Positions 42,901 through 52,717 are shown, numbered from the stretch's first letter. The stretch: DNA of 64,000 bases from Nitrospirillum pindoramense (GCF_007827955.1 NZ_VITR01000005.1:124001-188000); one strand, 5' to 3'. Notes: generated from the letters alone by a model not told the origin. Program-made: numbers and translations.

Positions 42901-43797
42901 CTATTCCAGGGTCAGGGGCAGATCACGGAAGCCGCCCCGGGGGAAGGCGGCGGCCAGGGCGTTGACCTCGGGATCCAGCAGGGCCGCCAGTTCGTCCCGG
43001 TAACGATAGCCCGGCGCCCCGCCCGGCACATCGTCGCTGGTCGCGGGGTGCAGATAGATTTCGGTGACGCCCGGCGGCAGGCGGGCCAGGGCGCCGCGCA
43101 GCCGTTCCGTGGTGACGGCGCCCGTCCAGGCCAGGCCCAGCACCTGGTCCGGGGCGGCCAGGCCGGCGCGGCGCACCTTGGCGCGCAGCAGCTTGGCCCA
43201 CGGGCCGGTGACGTGGTGCAGGCCCAAATCCACCTCCGGCGTCACCGCCCGGATGACCTCGGCTGGCTCCACCGGCACGCGCATGGCGCGCGCGCCATGG
43301 CGGCGGGCGGCGTCCAGCAGGATGCGGCCCACGGTGGGATGCAGATGATAATGTTTATGGGCATTGACGTGGTCCAGCGGCAGGCCGGTGGCGCGGAACG
43401 CCTGGAACTGCGCCTCCACCTCGGCCGCGACCTGGGCCGCGACCTTGGGGCGGAAGAAGATGGACGCCCCGACCTTGGCCAGATCATTGCGGAACAGGCC
43501 GTCCGCGCCCACCAGATCGGGAATGCGGTCGGGCGGCAGGAAGGGCTTGCCGTCCACCAGCACGACATGCAGGCCCACCGCCAGGCTGGGCTGGGCATGG
43601 GCCAGGGCCACCGCGGCCTGGGCGGCGGCCCCCGCCACCATCAGGCTGGCGGCGGTCAGGATGCCGTTGAGGTGGGCGTCGATGACGGCGGCGTTGACAG
43701 CGGCCGATAGACCGAAGTCATCCGCCGTAACGATCAGGCGCCGCCCCGATCCCCCATGGCTGGAGGTCGCGGCGGCGCCCGGCGTGGATACGGACAT
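42901..43797 (-). CDS. hpnK: hopanoid deacetylase HpnK (YdjC/ChbG family)
   Basis: HpnK (298 residues) removes the acetyl group from N-acetylglucosaminyl-bacteriohopanetetrol to give the glucosamine form. The ChbG/YdjC polysaccharide-deacetylase core is visible: RLIVTADDFGLSAAVNAAVIDAHLNGILTAASLMV with the metal-binding DD, then LAVGLHVVLVDGKP, and PLDHVNAHKHYHLHPTVGRI with the histidine cluster. VTEIYLHPATS is the distal His motif. The gene lies 30 bases after hpnJ and 12 before hpnL. The Ser/Gly-rich N-terminal 18 residues precede the domain. Confidence 0.93.
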   Translation of the reverse strand: MSVSTPGAAATSSHGGSGRRLIVTADDFGLSAAVNAAVIDAHLNGILTAASLMVAGAAAQAAVALAHAQPSLAVGLHVVLVDGKPFLPPDRIPDLVGADGLFRNDLAKVGASIFFRPKVAAQVAAEVEAQFQAFRATGLPLDHVNAHKHYHLHPTVGRILLDAARRHGARAMRVPVEPAEVIRAVTPEVDLGLHHVTGPWAKLLRAKVRRAGLAAPDQVLGLAWTGAVTTERLRGALARLPPGVTEIYLHPATSDDVPGGAPGYRYRDELAALLDPEVNALAAAFPRGGFRDLPLTLE

Positions 43798-43827
43798 GGG
43801 GAGGTGTTCCGAACCCTGAGGCCGGCG

Positions 43828-45255
43828 TTAGGCGGCGTTGCGGCGTTCGCGCAGGAACTGCCAGAACTCCACGCCCTCGCGCAGGCGGCGCTTCATCATG
43901 TCACGGTCACGGACCATCTCACCGACGATGGAGGCGATCTTGCCGCTGCGGAAATAGAACTTCTTGTAGAAGGTCTCGACCGAGCCGAAGATCTCCGAGT
44001 GGCTCAGGTGGTCGTAATGCAGCGGGGCGATCTGCACGCCGTGCTCATCCACCAGCTCGGCGTTCGCGTCGTCCAGCCAGCCGTTCTCGATGGCCTGCTG
44101 GTACAGGAAGGTGCCGGGGTACGGGGCGGCCAGCGACACCTGGATGGTGTGCGGGTTGATCTTCGCCGCCCACTTGATGGTTTCCTGGATGGTTTCCTTG
44201 GTCTCGCCCGGCAGGCCCAGGATGAAGGTGCCGTGGATCTGAATCCCCAGCTCATGGCAGTCCTTGGTGAACTTCTCAGCCACCTCGACGCGCATACCCT
44301 TCTTGATGTTGTGCAGGATCTGCTGGTTGCCGGACTCGTAACCGACCAGCAGCAGGCGCAGGCCGTTGTCGCGCAGCACCTTCAGGGTTTCGCGCGGAAC
44401 GTTGGCCTTGGCGTTGCACGACCAGGTGATGCCCAGCTTGCCCAGTTCCTTGGCGATGGCCTCGGCGCGCGGCAGGTTGTCGGTGAAGGTGTCGTCGTCG
44501 AAGAAGAATTCCTTCACCTGCGGGAAGTTCTTCTGCGCCCACGCCATCTCCTCCACCACGTGGCCGACACTGCGGGTGCGGTAGCGATGGCCGCCCACGG
44601 TCTGGGGCCACAGGCAGAAGGTGCAGCGCGACTTGCAGCCGCGGCCGGTGTAGATGCTGAGGTAAGGCGCCTTCAGGTAACCGATGAAGTACTTCTCGAT
44701 TTCCAGGTCGCGCTTATAGACCGGGGTCACCCAAGGCAGGCTGTCCATGTTCTCGAGGATCTCGCGGTCCTCATTATGGACGATCACGCCCTCGGAATTG
44801 CGGAAGGACAGGCCTTTGATGTCCGACCACTTCTTGCCGTCGGCCACGTCCTTGATGGTGAAGTCGAATTCGTTGCGGGCGACGAAGTCGACCACCGGGG
44901 CCTGGGCCAGGCTCTTGTCCGCCTCGACCGCCACCTTGGCGCCGATCAGGCCGGCCTTCAGGTTGGGGTTGACGGCCTTCAGCGCCTCGATCGTCGCCAC
45001 GTCGGACTTGAACGACGGGGTGGAGGTGTGCAGCACCACCATGTCGAAGTCTTTGATCTGGGCCGTGATTTCGGACAGCTTGGTCTTATGCGGCGGGGCG
45101 TCGATCAGCTTGCTGTTCTCGATCAGGGCCGCCGGCTGGGCCAGCCACGTCGGATACCAGAAAGACTTGATTTCGCGGCGCGCCTGGTAGCGCGAGCCGG
45201 CGCCGCCGTCAAAACCGTCGAAGGAAGGCGCCTGGAGAAATAGCGTCCGCATCAT
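43828..45255 (-). CDS. hpnJ: radical SAM hopanoid cyclitol-forming enzyme HpnJ
   Basis: HpnJ (475 residues) is a B12-binding-domain radical SAM protein that contracts the glucosamine ring of glucosaminyl-BHT to the BHT cyclitol ether. The N-terminal part RTLFLQAPSFDGFDGGAGSR and SRYQARREIKSFWYPTWLAQP is the typical start. The radical SAM cysteines are in GCKSRCTFC at about residues 206-214. The ATG at 45255 overlaps the hpnI stop by four bases, which fixes the start. It follows hpnI and precedes hpnK. Confidence 0.95.
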   Translation of the reverse strand: MMRTLFLQAPSFDGFDGGAGSRYQARREIKSFWYPTWLAQPAALIENSKLIDAPPHKTKLSEITAQIKDFDMVVLHTSTPSFKSDVATIEALKAVNPNLKAGLIGAKVAVEADKSLAQAPVVDFVARNEFDFTIKDVADGKKWSDIKGLSFRNSEGVIVHNEDREILENMDSLPWVTPVYKRDLEIEKYFIGYLKAPYLSIYTGRGCKSRCTFCLWPQTVGGHRYRTRSVGHVVEEMAWAQKNFPQVKEFFFDDDTFTDNLPRAEAIAKELGKLGITWSCNAKANVPRETLKVLRDNGLRLLLVGYESGNQQILHNIKKGMRVEVAEKFTKDCHELGIQIHGTFILGLPGETKETIQETIKWAAKINPHTIQVSLAAPYPGTFLYQQAIENGWLDDANAELVDEHGVQIAPLHYDHLSHSEIFGSVETFYKKFYFRSGKIASIVGEMVRDRDMMKRRLREGVEFWQFLRERRNAA

Positions 45256-46451
45256 GACCCACCATTTTCGCCGACCGGCACCATTGTGCCGTCGGATTTG
45301 ACCGAAAAGCGCTGTCCGCGCCAACTCACATGTCGAATGCCAAAGCTGGCAACGAACACCAAAAATGACAAGACGTCTCTGATCAATCCAGGCCATCGCG
45401 GCCGGGACCGTGTGATCCGTGCATCAATGGCCACCAGAAGCACGAGACGGGCGGCGACCGCAAGCCCCAGCAGCAGCAGGGACCACGCATGCCAGCCCGC
45501 GAAAATTGCGCCGAGGATCGCCAGCGGGACCGGATGGGTGACCACCGACCCGGCATAGCCGCCGGGGTCCAGGCCGCGGATGGTCCGCGCCCAGCGCAAC
45601 TCATGGTTCAGGACGGCGACCAAGCTGGACTCGGGCGCCAGATGGCCGACAACGAGTGGCGGGACCGCCACCGTCAGCCCCAAGGCGCGCACCGCCATGC
45701 CCATGGCGTGGTCGTCCGCCAGGATGTCGCGGAAGGCCATGAAGCCGCCGATGCGGTCCAGCGTCTCCGCCGTCAGGGCGATGGTGGAGCCGAAACAGGG
45801 CTTCGCCATTCCCAGGCGCAGCCCCACCAGGACATTGGGCAGGAAGTGATGGTCCACCGCCCGGGCCGCCTGGTCCTGCCAGAAGGAGGCCGGGTCCACG
45901 GGCTCCCCCCGGTAGAGGCAGGTGACCAAGCCGACGCCCGGGCGCGACAGGGCGCCCACCACCTGGGCCAGATAATCGGGCGCCACGGCGATGTCGCTGT
46001 CGGCCAGCACCAGCACATCATGCCGGGCGATGGTCATCATGTTGATGACGTTGGAAATCTTGGCGTTGGCCCCGTGGCGGGCGCCGTCCACCACCAGGTC
46101 GATGCGCACGCCGCCGCCAGCCACGTCAAGCTCCCGCGCGACGGCGTTGACGATGGCGATGGCCGCATCGTCGACGGCCTGGACGCCACACACCACCTGC
46201 ACCGGGCCGCCATAATCCTGGGTCGCCAACTGGCGCAGGCGATCGGCGAGCCCCGGTTCCGCACCATGCAGGGGCTTCAGCACCGTCACCGCCGGCGCGG
46301 GCCCGCCTGTCGCCCCCGCCCCGCCCCGTGCCGGCGCGAAGAAGCGCCGGGCGCTGTCCGCCGCCGCCAGGGTATAGAGCGTGCCCGTGGCGGACAGCGC
46401 CCCAAACCCCCAGCCCAGGGCGTCGGTCAACAGGGTGATCGAGAACGGCAT
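45252..46451 (-). CDS. hpnI: hopanoid glycosyltransferase HpnI
   Basis: HpnI (399 residues) attaches N-acetylglucosamine to bacteriohopanetetrol. It has an N-terminal membrane segment (LLTDALGWGFGALSATGTLYTLAAAD), a GT2-type domain with VTVLKPLHGAEPGLADRLRQLATQDYGGPVQVVCGVQ, VLVLADSDIAVAPDYLAQV, RPGVGLVTCLYRGEPVD and DDHAMGMAVRALG, and C-terminal helices (VLLVAIDARI region). The ATG at 46451 is taken because upstream sequence loses family character, but no strong ribosome binding site is seen and a TTG five codons earlier is possible. It is first in the hpnIJKL operon. Confidence 0.93.
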   Translation of the reverse strand: MPFSITLLTDALGWGFGALSATGTLYTLAAADSARRFFAPARGGAGATGGPAPAVTVLKPLHGAEPGLADRLRQLATQDYGGPVQVVCGVQAVDDAAIAIVNAVARELDVAGGGVRIDLVVDGARHGANAKISNVINMMTIARHDVLVLADSDIAVAPDYLAQVVGALSRPGVGLVTCLYRGEPVDPASFWQDQAARAVDHHFLPNVLVGLRLGMAKPCFGSTIALTAETLDRIGGFMAFRDILADDHAMGMAVRALGLTVAVPPLVVGHLAPESSLVAVLNHELRWARTIRGLDPGGYAGSVVTHPVPLAILGAIFAGWHAWSLLLLGLAVAARLVLLVAIDARITRSRPRWPGLIRDVLSFLVFVASFGIRHVSWRGQRFSVKSDGTMVPVGENGGS

Positions 46452-46853
46452 GCCGTGCGGGACTCTCAAATAGAAACCGCCCGGCGAGCGGGCGCGATAC
46501 TGTGATTCAGAGGATGGTCTTAACGTAAGCGCGGCGCACATGCCAGCGAAGGTCACCGTGACGCCGTCACCGAGACAATGCGATACACCGAAGACAAAAG
46601 CACGTCCTGTGACGGCCGACATAGCTCCGCGTGCCACGCGCGTTAATGCCTTTGGGCGTCACCTGTCGACCGGCATATTGCGTTGCACGCTCCGATATTA
46701 CACTTCGGGAGTGCATTTCCAATTGTGGTGGTCGACACCATCCTTTGTTATCCAAAGTGTCGCATCCCCAGCGTCGCGCCCCGCCCCGTTTCCCTTGGGC
46801 GCGCGACCATGATCCCGAAGCAGCGTGGCCCGACAGGCATCCCGCAGGAAAGT
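46452..46853. promoter_or_regulatory. divergent hpnI / mlaA promoter region
   Basis: These 402 bases lie between hpnI (minus) and mlaA (plus) and should contain both promoters. The segment from about 46640 to 46760 is noticeably less GC-rich than its flanks. I see no assured promoter consensus. The open frames here continue from the genes and look non-coding. Confidence 0.4.
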
Positions 46854-47618
46854 ATGGCGAGCATGATCAGACAGTCCCGCGCGGCCCTGGCCGCCTGCCT
46901 CCTGATGGGTTTTATGCTGGCTGGCTGCGCCGCGCCCCCCAACGGGGGCCGCGACGAACTGGGCGTGGTTGAGCCCTGGGACCCGCTGGAAAACGTCAAC
47001 CGCGTCACCTTCGACGCCAATATGTGGCTGAACGACAACGCCATCGGCCCCGCCTCCCACGCCTACCGCGACGTGGTGCCCGAGTATGTGCAGGTGCGCC
47101 TGCGCCAGGGTATCGCCAACCTGGGCGAACCGCTGATCTTCGGCAACGATTTGGCCCAGGCGCGGGTGAAGTCGGCCTTCACCACCTTCTGGCGCTTCGT
47201 CTTCAACAGCACCATCGGCCTGGCCGGCATGTACGACGTCGCCACCGACATGGGGCTGACGCGTCAGACGGGTGATTTCGGCCAGACGCTGTACGCCTGG
47301 GGCGTGCGCCAGAGCCCCTATTTCGTCCTGCCCCTATTCGGGCCGTCCACCGTGCGCGATGGCGTGGGCATGGGCGTGGAACTGTGGGCGGACCCCATGG
47401 GCCGGGTGTTCGACAAGGCGAACGGCGGCGACGCGAATTACGCCATCGGCGCGGTCGGCGGCCTGGACAAGGCCCGCAACCTGGACACCCTGGATGAGTT
47501 GCGCAAGGGCACCATCGACTTCTACGCGCTGCTGCGCAGCGTATGGCTGCAGAATCGGCAGGCCGCGCTGGACGAGGCCATCGGCGTCCAGTCCAGCAAC
47601 ATGCCGGCGATTCCCTGA
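46854..47618 (+). CDS. mlaA: MlaA/VacJ-family outer-membrane lipid-transport lipoprotein
   Basis: The product (254 residues) has a lipoprotein signal sequence ending in LMAG-type LAGC (lipidated Cys at about residue 25). Then follow WDPLENVNRVTFDANMWLND, VPEYVQVRLRQGIANLGEPLIFGNDLAQARVKSAFTTFWRFVFNSTIGLAGMYDVA, QTGDFGQTLYAWGVRQSPYFVLPLFGPSTVRDGVG, all typical of MlaA. MlaA extracts phospholipids from the outer leaflet. The ATG at 46854 has AGGAA close upstream; an ATG nine bases later is also possible. It lies beside the hopanoid operon, and the MlaC-like HpnM is encoded 1.5 kb away. Confidence 0.93.
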   Translation: MASMIRQSRAALAACLLMGFMLAGCAAPPNGGRDELGVVEPWDPLENVNRVTFDANMWLNDNAIGPASHAYRDVVPEYVQVRLRQGIANLGEPLIFGNDLAQARVKSAFTTFWRFVFNSTIGLAGMYDVATDMGLTRQTGDFGQTLYAWGVRQSPYFVLPLFGPSTVRDGVGMGVELWADPMGRVFDKANGGDANYAIGAVGGLDKARNLDTLDELRKGTIDFYALLRSVWLQNRQAALDEAIGVQSSNMPAIP

Positions 47619-47649
47619 GGCCTTGCGGGCGGACAGGACCGGGGGCGCC

Positions 47650-48804
47650 TCACGCGGGTGTCGCGTCTAGGGCCCCATCCTCGCGCAGGATTTCCAGGAA
47701 GGCCCGGTCCAACTGGTGGCCGCGATAGTTTTCGTAGCGCACATCCTGCCGCTGGCTGTCCAGCACGCCGAAATCACCCCGGAAGTTCCACAGGCACCAG
47801 CCCCAGCCCACCTGGCGCCACGCGGCCAGGCAATCGCGCGCCCAGGCCAGCACCACCGGATGTGGGGTGTGGCGGTAGGCGCCCCACTCGCCGACAACAA
47901 CGCCCACGCCCCCAGCCGCCAATTCCTGCCAGGGCTGGATGCAGATGCGCCGGAAGCTGGCCGGGTCCGTCACCTGGTCCGGCCCCCCGGTGGGCGCGGG
48001 CGGCATGGGCCATGTGGGCGCGTCCCAGCTGTCGGAACCCTTCACCCAACCAGCCTTGTAATGGCTGAGATGGAAGGGCTCGTACCCTCGCGTTCCTTGG
48101 GCCAGGCCCAGGGGCTTCAGTTCGGGCACGGGTCGGCGCCCGAACTGGGTGCCATCGGCGATGATGATGCGGTCGCGGTCGGCGGCGCGGATGGCGGCAA
48201 CAGCCCCCGATACGGCCCGCACGTAAGACTCGCCACTGACGTTCGGCGGCTCATTGATCAGGTTGAAGGACAGGATGCGGGAATCGATGTCGCGGTATCG
48301 TTCGGCCAGCATGCCCCATTGCCGCGCGAACCGCAGCCGGACCACGTCATTCTCCGGCCCCGGCGCCCACAGGTCGCCACCCTCCGCCGGCGGATTGACG
48401 CAGTAGCCAGGCGCCCGGTGCAGGCAGAGGGTCACATGGATATTGCGGTGCCGGGCCCAGTTGATGGCCTCGTCTATATGGCGCAAGGGCCGCTCGCGGA
48501 AGGTGCCGTCGGGTCGCGTCCAGATGCGATAGTCCAGCGGCAGGCGCACGAAGTTGAATCCCCATTCCGCGATCAGGTCGAAGTCCGCCTGCCGGAAGGG
48601 CTGATCGTGGGCCTGGGTATATTTTTCCAACAGGTTGAAGCCACGCCAGCGGGGTAGACGATCCGGCGTGGCCGGAAGCCAGTGCCCCTGCGAACAGGCG
48701 GTGAAGGCCGATATGGCGGCCAGCCCCCCGACGCCCAGGGCGACATCGCCCAGCCGTGCCAGCAGGCGCCGGCGCTCCGGATCTTCGACATAGTCGATCA
48801 GCAC
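47650..48804 (-). CDS. glycoside hydrolase family 5 (cellulase-type) protein
   Basis: The product (384 residues from the GTG at 48804, with GGGGGGAGGGGG upstream) has a GH5 (beta/alpha)8 domain after an N-terminal membrane segment ALGVGGLAAISAFTAC. The substrate-binding pattern GFNLLEKY, FNFVRLPLDYRIW and HVTLCLHRAPGYCVNPP precedes the acid/base NLINEPP (Glu about 185) and the nucleophile in VVVGEWGAY (Glu about 306). A cysteine after the hydrophobic segment could be lipid-modified, but the box is poor. It may cleave cellulose or other beta-glucan. Its placement between mlaA and hpnM has no clear explanation. Confidence 0.9.
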   Translation of the reverse strand: MLIDYVEDPERRRLLARLGDVALGVGGLAAISAFTACSQGHWLPATPDRLPRWRGFNLLEKYTQAHDQPFRQADFDLIAEWGFNFVRLPLDYRIWTRPDGTFRERPLRHIDEAINWARHRNIHVTLCLHRAPGYCVNPPAEGGDLWAPGPENDVVRLRFARQWGMLAERYRDIDSRILSFNLINEPPNVSGESYVRAVSGAVAAIRAADRDRIIIADGTQFGRRPVPELKPLGLAQGTRGYEPFHLSHYKAGWVKGSDSWDAPTWPMPPAPTGGPDQVTDPASFRRICIQPWQELAAGGVGVVVGEWGAYRHTPHPVVLAWARDCLAAWRQVGWGWCLWNFRGDFGVLDSQRQDVRYENYRGHQLDRAFLEILREDGALDATPA

Positions 48805-49015
48805 GCCCCCTCCCCCCTTGTCACGGTCACAGGCATGGCTTCCGTGCCTTGGGCCCAGCACGCGGATCACCGAACGCATATCACTGAATAAGTGGAAACC
48901 CCCGTCACCACCGCAGGTCCGTGGCCGCCCCCTTGCCCGCTTTGTTCATCTTGAGTGCCTTAGGGAGGGCGTCATCGTCAACATCAGATATTACAAATGT
49001 AGGCGCTGGATCGTA

Positions 49016-49051
49016 AGAAAAAGGCCCGCCCCCGGAACGGGGACGGGCCTT
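49016..49051 (-). terminator. terminator after the ispA-dxs-hpnM operon
   Basis: AAGGCCCG (49021-49028) and CCCCG (49030-49034) pair with CGGGG (49038-49042) and CGGGCCTT (49044-49051) with one C/A mismatch. On the minus strand a run of U follows the stem. It stands 44 bases past the hpnM stop. Confidence 0.85.
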
Positions 49052-49094
49052 GATTTTGGTGCCTGGTTTTGGCGGAAACAGAGACCGACGAAAC

Positions 49095-49790
49095 TCAGGC
49101 GCCGGCCAGCAGCTTGTCCGCCTGCTGCTGCAATCCCTGGATCAGCGCGTCGGCGCCCCCCTGCTGCACGGCGGCGGAAAACTCCGACCGCCGCGTCGCC
49201 AGCTGACTGATGGTGCCATTGAGGTAAACGTCGACGATACGGGCCTGATCGCCCTGGCCACGCATCAGATAGTTCAGCGCCACCGGCGGCTGGCCGGCGG
49301 GCGTCAGCTTCGTTTCGACGATCTTGTCGGCGCCCCGCGCCTTGGACGTGGGATCGACGTCGAAGACCTCGCCATTGAAGCCGTCGAACTGGTTGGCATA
49401 GGTCGCCACGGTCACCTTGGTGAAGGCGTCGATGGCACCCTGCTGCTGCTCGGGCGTGAACTTCTCCCACGCCGGGCCGACGGCGAGGCGGGTCATGGTC
49501 GCCAGGTCGAAGGTGGACTTGATCACTGGGTCCAGCTTCTCGGCCCGGCCTTTGACGCCCAATTGCTTGGCCTGCTTCATGCCGCTCAGCAGGGCATCGT
49601 AGAAGCCCTTGACCTTGGCTACCGCCGGGTCGGCGGCTTCCGCGGTAGCAGCCGGCTGCTGCGCGACCGCCGGCACGGCGCCACCCGCCAGGGCGACGGC
49701 CAGGAAAGCGGCCGCCACGGCCTTGCCCCCGAAGGCGCGTGCCCTGAAGGCGTGACTGGTGAAAGCGTTACCGGTGATCTTGGTCGTCAT
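49095..49790 (-). CDS. hpnM: MlaC/Ttg2D-family periplasmic protein HpnM
   Basis: HpnM (231 residues) is a periplasmic MlaC-like lipid-shuttle protein associated with hopanoid loci. A long signal region ([27 protein letters not shown]) precedes [77 protein letters not shown] and the end [29 protein letters not shown], which is the MlaC pattern. The start overlaps the dxs stop (ATGA). With HpnN and MlaA it may move hopanoids between membranes; this is inference. Confidence 0.9.
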   Translation of the reverse strand: MTTKITGNAFTSHAFRARAFGGKAVAAAFLAVALAGGAVPAVAQQPAATAEAADPAVAKVKGFYDALLSGMKQAKQLGVKGRAEKLDPVIKSTFDLATMTRLAVGPAWEKFTPEQQQGAIDAFTKVTVATYANQFDGFNGEVFDVDPTSKARGADKIVETKLTPAGQPPVALNYLMRGQGDQARIVDVYLNGTISQLATRRSEFSAAVQQGGADALIQGLQQQADKLLAGA

Positions 49791-51697
49791 GCCGTCCTCA
49801 CCTGCGCGTTGGCCCCCAGCGCCTTGATGACGGTATCGACGATGCCGTTGGCGTTGAGGCCGGCCTCGTCATACTGCTTGGCCGGGTTGTCGTGTTCCTG
49901 ATAGTGGTCGGGCAGCACCATGGGGCGGAACTTCAGGCCGGTGTCGAACAGCCCCTCCTCCGCCAGGAACTGCATGACCTGGGCGCCGAAGCCGCCCACC
50001 GAGCCTTCTTCGATGGTCACCAGCACATCGTGCTCAACCGCCAGGCGACGCACCAGTTCCTTGTCGATCGGCTTGGCGAAGCGCGCGTCCGCCACCGTCG
50101 TCGACAGGCCCCGCACCGCCAGGTCCTCGGCGGCCTTCAAGGCCTCGCCCAGGCGGGTGCCCAGGCTGAGGATAGCCACCGTGTTGCCCTCACGCACGAT
50201 GCGGCCCTTGCCGATGGGCAGAATCTCGCCCTTCTCCGGCATCTCCACGCCCACGCCCTCGCCGCGCGGATAGCGCAGCGCGATGGGGCCGGCGTCGTAG
50301 GCCACGCTGGTCGCCACCATGTGCACCAGCTCCGCCTCATCCGCCGCCGCCATCACCACCATGTTGGGCAGGCAGCACAGATAGGCCAGGTCGAACGCGC
50401 CGGCGTGCGTGGCGCCGTCCGCCCCCACCAGGCCCGCCCGGTCCATGGCGAAGCGCACGGGCAGGTTCTGGATCGACACGTCGTGCACCAGCTGGTCATA
50501 GCCGCGCTGCAGGAAGGTCGAGTAGATGGCCACGAAGGGCTTGTAGCCCTCCGTCGCCATGCCGGCGGCGAAGGTCACCGCGTGCTGCTCGGCGATGCCC
50601 ACGTCGAAGGTGCGCGTGGGGAAGGCCTGGCCGAACAGGTCCAGGCCCGTGCCCGACGGCATGGCCGCCGTGATCGCCACCACCTTGTCGTCGGCCTTGG
50701 CCTCCTTCATCAGGGCTTCGGCGAAGACACGGGTGTAGGTCGGCGCGTTCGCCTTGGCCTTGGCCTGGGCGCCCGTCACCACGTCGAACCGCCCCACCGC
50801 GTGCAGCTTGTCCGCCGACGCCTCGGCCGGCGCGTAGCCCTTGCCCTTCTGCGTCACCGCGTGGATCAGCACCGGGCGGCCGTTCGGCTCATCCCGGATG
50901 TTCTCCAGGATGGGCACCAGCTGGTCCAGGTCATGACCGTCGATGGGCCCGACGTAATAGAAGCCCAGCTCCTCGAACAGCGTCCCGCCCATGACCATGC
51001 CCCGGGCGTATTCCTCCACCCGGCGCGCCGCGTTCTGCAGCGGACGGGGCAGGTGTTCCGCCACCTGGCGGCCGATGTTGCGCAGGTGGCGGTACTGGCT
51101 GCTGCTGACCAGCTTGGCTAGGTAGCCCGACACGGCCCCCACCGGCGGCGCGATCGACATGTCGTTGTCGTTCAGGATCACCACCAGGCGCGAGCCCAGG
51201 GCGCCGGCGTTGTTCATCGCCTCATAGGCCATGCCGGCGGAGATCGACCCGTCGCCGATCACGGCGATGACGTGATTGTTCCCCCCCGCCAGGTCGCGCG
51301 CCACCGCCATGCCCAGGCCGGCGGAGATGGAGGTGGAGCTGTGCGCCGCCCCGAACGGGTCGTACTCGCTCTCCGACCGACGGGTGAAGCCAGACAGCCC
51401 CCCGCCCTGCCGCAGCGTGCGGATGCGGTCGCGCCGGCCCGTCAGGATCTTGTGCGGATAGGCCTGGTGACCCACGTCCCAGATGATGCGGTCCGCCGGC
51501 GTGTCGAACACATAGTGCAGCGCCACCGTCAGTTCCACCACACCCAGGCCGGCGCCCAGGTGACCACCCGTCACCGACACCGCGTCGATGGTCTCGGAGC
51601 GCAGTTCGTCCGCAACCTGGCGCAGCTGCTCTGGACGCAGCGCGCGCAAACGGTCAGGCGTCGGACACTGGTCCAACAACGGGGTCTTCGTCGCCAT
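49787..51697 (-). CDS. dxs: 1-deoxy-D-xylulose-5-phosphate synthase
   Basis: Dxs (636 residues) condenses pyruvate and glyceraldehyde-3-phosphate, the first MEP step, using thiamine diphosphate. Motifs include [53 protein letters not shown], the TPP site [34 protein letters not shown] (catalytic Glu), and RVERGKG-like C-terminal features. GGGAGCC precedes the ATG. It lies 78 bases after ispA and overlaps hpnM. Together with ispH this makes the cluster provide its own precursor supply. Confidence 0.97.
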   Translation of the reverse strand: MATKTPLLDQCPTPDRLRALRPEQLRQVADELRSETIDAVSVTGGHLGAGLGVVELTVALHYVFDTPADRIIWDVGHQAYPHKILTGRRDRIRTLRQGGGLSGFTRRSESEYDPFGAAHSSTSISAGLGMAVARDLAGGNNHVIAVIGDGSISAGMAYEAMNNAGALGSRLVVILNDNDMSIAPPVGAVSGYLAKLVSSSQYRHLRNIGRQVAEHLPRPLQNAARRVEEYARGMVMGGTLFEELGFYYVGPIDGHDLDQLVPILENIRDEPNGRPVLIHAVTQKGKGYAPAEASADKLHAVGRFDVVTGAQAKAKANAPTYTRVFAEALMKEAKADDKVVAITAAMPSGTGLDLFGQAFPTRTFDVGIAEQHAVTFAAGMATEGYKPFVAIYSTFLQRGYDQLVHDVSIQNLPVRFAMDRAGLVGADGATHAGAFDLAYLCCLPNMVVMAAADEAELVHMVATSVAYDAGPIALRYPRGEGVGVEMPEKGEILPIGKGRIVREGNTVAILSLGTRLGEALKAAEDLAVRGLSTTVADARFAKPIDKELVRRLAVEHDVLVTIEEGSVGGFGAQVMQFLAEEGLFDTGLKFRPMVLPDHYQEHDNPAKQYDEAGLNANGIVDTVIKALGANAQVRTA

Positions 51698-51775
51698 TCA
51701 TCGGCTCCCAAATAATTCTTACCGGCCTCTGACGGGCCGGTGCCAGAAAAACACTTTTGCACACATCGTGATAAA

Positions 51776-52717
51776 TCACGACTCCCGGTCGATAAGCATG
51801 AAGGGCAGGCCGCGCAACGAATCTGCCGCCGGACCGAAACCATCCAGCCGGGCGGCCGCCTGCTCCGCCAGCTCCACCACCTTGGCGCGGGCGGCGTCCA
51901 AACCCAGCAGGGAAATCAGGGTCGCCTTGCCCTGGGCCTCATCCTTGCCGACGGTCTTGCCCGCCTTGCCGCTATCACCGATGGCGTCAATAAGATCGTC
52001 AGAAATCTGGAACACAAGGCCGAAATCCGCGGCGTAGTCGCGCAGCAGGGCCCGCTCGGCCTCGCTGGCGCCCCCCAGGATCGGGCCGGCCTCGCAGCAG
52101 AACTCGAACAGGGCGCCGGTCTTGAGCTTCTGCAGCGTCAGGATTTCGTCGTACCCGAAATCGGAATTGGGCGCTTCCATGTCCATCATCTGCCCGCCGA
52201 TCATGCCCAGCGTGCCGCCAGCCTGGGCCAGCTTGGCGATCAGGGCGCAGCGGACGGCCGGATCGGCATGGGCCGCCGGCTGGGCCAACACCTCGAACGC
52301 CAGGGTCAGCAACGCGTCGCCGGCCAGCAGGGCCGTCGCCTCATCGAACTGGACATGGGTGGTGGGCTTGCCCCGACGCAGCGTGTCGTCATCCATGCAG
52401 GGCAGGTCGTCGTGCACCAAGCTGTAGGTGTGCACCATTTCCACCGCCGCGGCGGCCTGCAGCCAATTGTCCTCGGACACGCCGAACAGTGCCGAGGACG
52501 ACTTCACCAGGAAGGGGCGCAAGCGCTTGCCGCCGGCGAACACCGCGTAACGGGCGGCCTCCTGCACGCGGCCGATGTACTGGGCGGGGACGGGCAACAG
52601 CGCCTCCATGCGCTGTTCGGTCTGGCGCGACGCCAGGCCCATGGCCTCCAGCAATTCACGACCCGAGGGGTAACGGCCCGAGGAAGAGGGTGCGGCGGAA
52701 GAAACAAGGCCGGTCAC
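51776..52717 (-). CDS. ispA: farnesyl diphosphate synthase (polyprenyl synthetase family)
   Basis: IspA (313 residues from a GTG at 52717; the open frame reaches 52789) makes farnesyl diphosphate from IPP and DMAPP for HpnD. The first aspartate-rich motif is VHDDLPCMDDDTLRRGKPT and the second is FQISDDLIDAIGD. GGKRLRPFL near the start and KTGALFEFCCEAG are also typical. The N-terminal 25 or so residues before the domain are variable, so the exact start is unsure; GAGG lies about 8 bases ahead of the GTG. It begins the ispA-dxs-hpnM block. Confidence 0.93.
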   Translation of the reverse strand: MTGLVSSAAPSSSGRYPSGRELLEAMGLASRQTEQRMEALLPVPAQYIGRVQEAARYAVFAGGKRLRPFLVKSSSALFGVSEDNWLQAAAAVEMVHTYSLVHDDLPCMDDDTLRRGKPTTHVQFDEATALLAGDALLTLAFEVLAQPAAHADPAVRCALIAKLAQAGGTLGMIGGQMMDMEAPNSDFGYDEILTLQKLKTGALFEFCCEAGPILGGASEAERALLRDYAADFGLVFQISDDLIDAIGDSGKAGKTVGKDEAQGKATLISLLGLDAARAKVVELAEQAAARLDGFGPAADSLRGLPFMLIDRES

